64,000 nt of DNA from Luscinia megarhynchos (lineage: Eukaryota; Chordata; Aves; Passeriformes; Turdidae), in NCBI GenBank assembly GCA_034336665.1, contig JAPFBE010000002.1, positions 33,893,406 through 33,957,405 of the forward strand. The letters are read 5' to 3'. This document shows, in pieces, positions 63,750-64,000 of this stretch (position 1 is the stretch's first letter; each line of letters opens with the position of its first letter). The notes under the pieces are model-generated. The model had not been told where the DNA came from and searched no databases. It saw only the letters and a list, made by a program, of their open reading frames with translations. Made by a program: the position numbers and the translations under genes.

Positions 63750-64000
63750 CAGGGTGAAGCAGTGTCCTCCTAGCCCATCTCTAAATAACCCAAGAAACAG
63801 AGCAGCTCCTCACTCTGCCCAGACAGACGAGATCTAGGCAGCAGAAAAGACCTGGGTGCTGTAAAGTGGCCCCTGTTTGGTAAGACACAGAAGCAGCTCT
63901 TAAAGGTCTCTCCCACTTTCATCCCCTTCTCCCATAAAAACTTACAGAACAGTGTTTTCTTTACTGTTAATGAAATCACACTGGAAGTAAGTCTGCTGTG

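Larger units (their letters stand above)
56350..64000. other. Upstream DNA to the right edge, no exon recognised
   Basis: AT-rich sequence with frames of up to about 137 codons on the plus strand (58.2-59.0 kb) that resemble no family I know and show no codon pattern of a real exon. Simple repeats near 62.9, 63.05 and 63.74 kb. Confidence 0.5.

Noticed and set aside
1..64000. CRISPR arrays, operons, prophage, tRNA/rRNA genes or other bacterial-type systems
   Set aside because: No regularly spaced repeats, cloverleaf or rRNA signatures were seen. Introns, CR1 elements and avian LTRs mark this as a bird nuclear locus.

Overview
The window is vertebrate nuclear DNA from a bird. It carries fragments of CR1 retrotransposons and two avian endogenous-retrovirus LTR remnants of types I know from Neoaves/passerines. 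It is AT-rich, intron-rich and gene-poor. Nothing in it looks bacterial or plasmid-borne, and the bacterial-style ORFs scattered through it are mostly chance.

One protein-coding gene can be supported: GRB10 (growth factor receptor-bound protein 10), on the minus strand. Twelve coding exons between 43476 and 22252 join in phase with canonical AG/GT boundaries and encode 428 residues: RA domain, PH domain, BPS (between PH and SH2) region and SH2 domain, ending in the family C-terminus ...HHCIRVAL. The 3' UTR runs about 3 kb further, to a likely poly(A) signal at 19293-19298. A CpG island at about 44395-45440 lies just upstream. At its edge is a candidate first exon with an ATG at 44383, whose 15 codons splice in frame onto the RA-domain exon. 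This would give a short GRB10 of 443 residues without the proline-rich N-terminus known from the long mammalian isoform. I found no exon for that longer N-terminus between 45.4 kb and the right edge, so it is either further upstream, outside the window, or too diverged to see.

Layout. 1-19.3 kb: intergenic DNA 3' of GRB10, with an LTR remnant (1.6-2.1 kb), CR1 copies (8.2, 11.8 and 14.4 kb) and an unexplained CpG-rich block (13.6-14.2 kb). 19.3-44.4 kb: GRB10. Its introns contain a CR1 tail (30.6 kb), a probable ancient MIR-type SINE (36.3 kb) and a striking 265-bp imperfect palindrome (41.71-41.97 kb). 44.4-45.4 kb: CpG-island promoter. 45.4-64 kb: DNA upstream of the short-form promoter, probably an intron of the long GRB10 transcript, with a second LTR remnant (49.4-49.9 kb) and a 780-bp CR1 copy (55.6-56.3 kb).

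GRB10 is a cytoplasmic adaptor that binds activated insulin/IGF1 and other tyrosine-kinase receptors and dampens their signalling. No multi-gene system is present. The points most worth checking are the short-isoform promoter and exon, the fold-back element, and the orphan CpG island.
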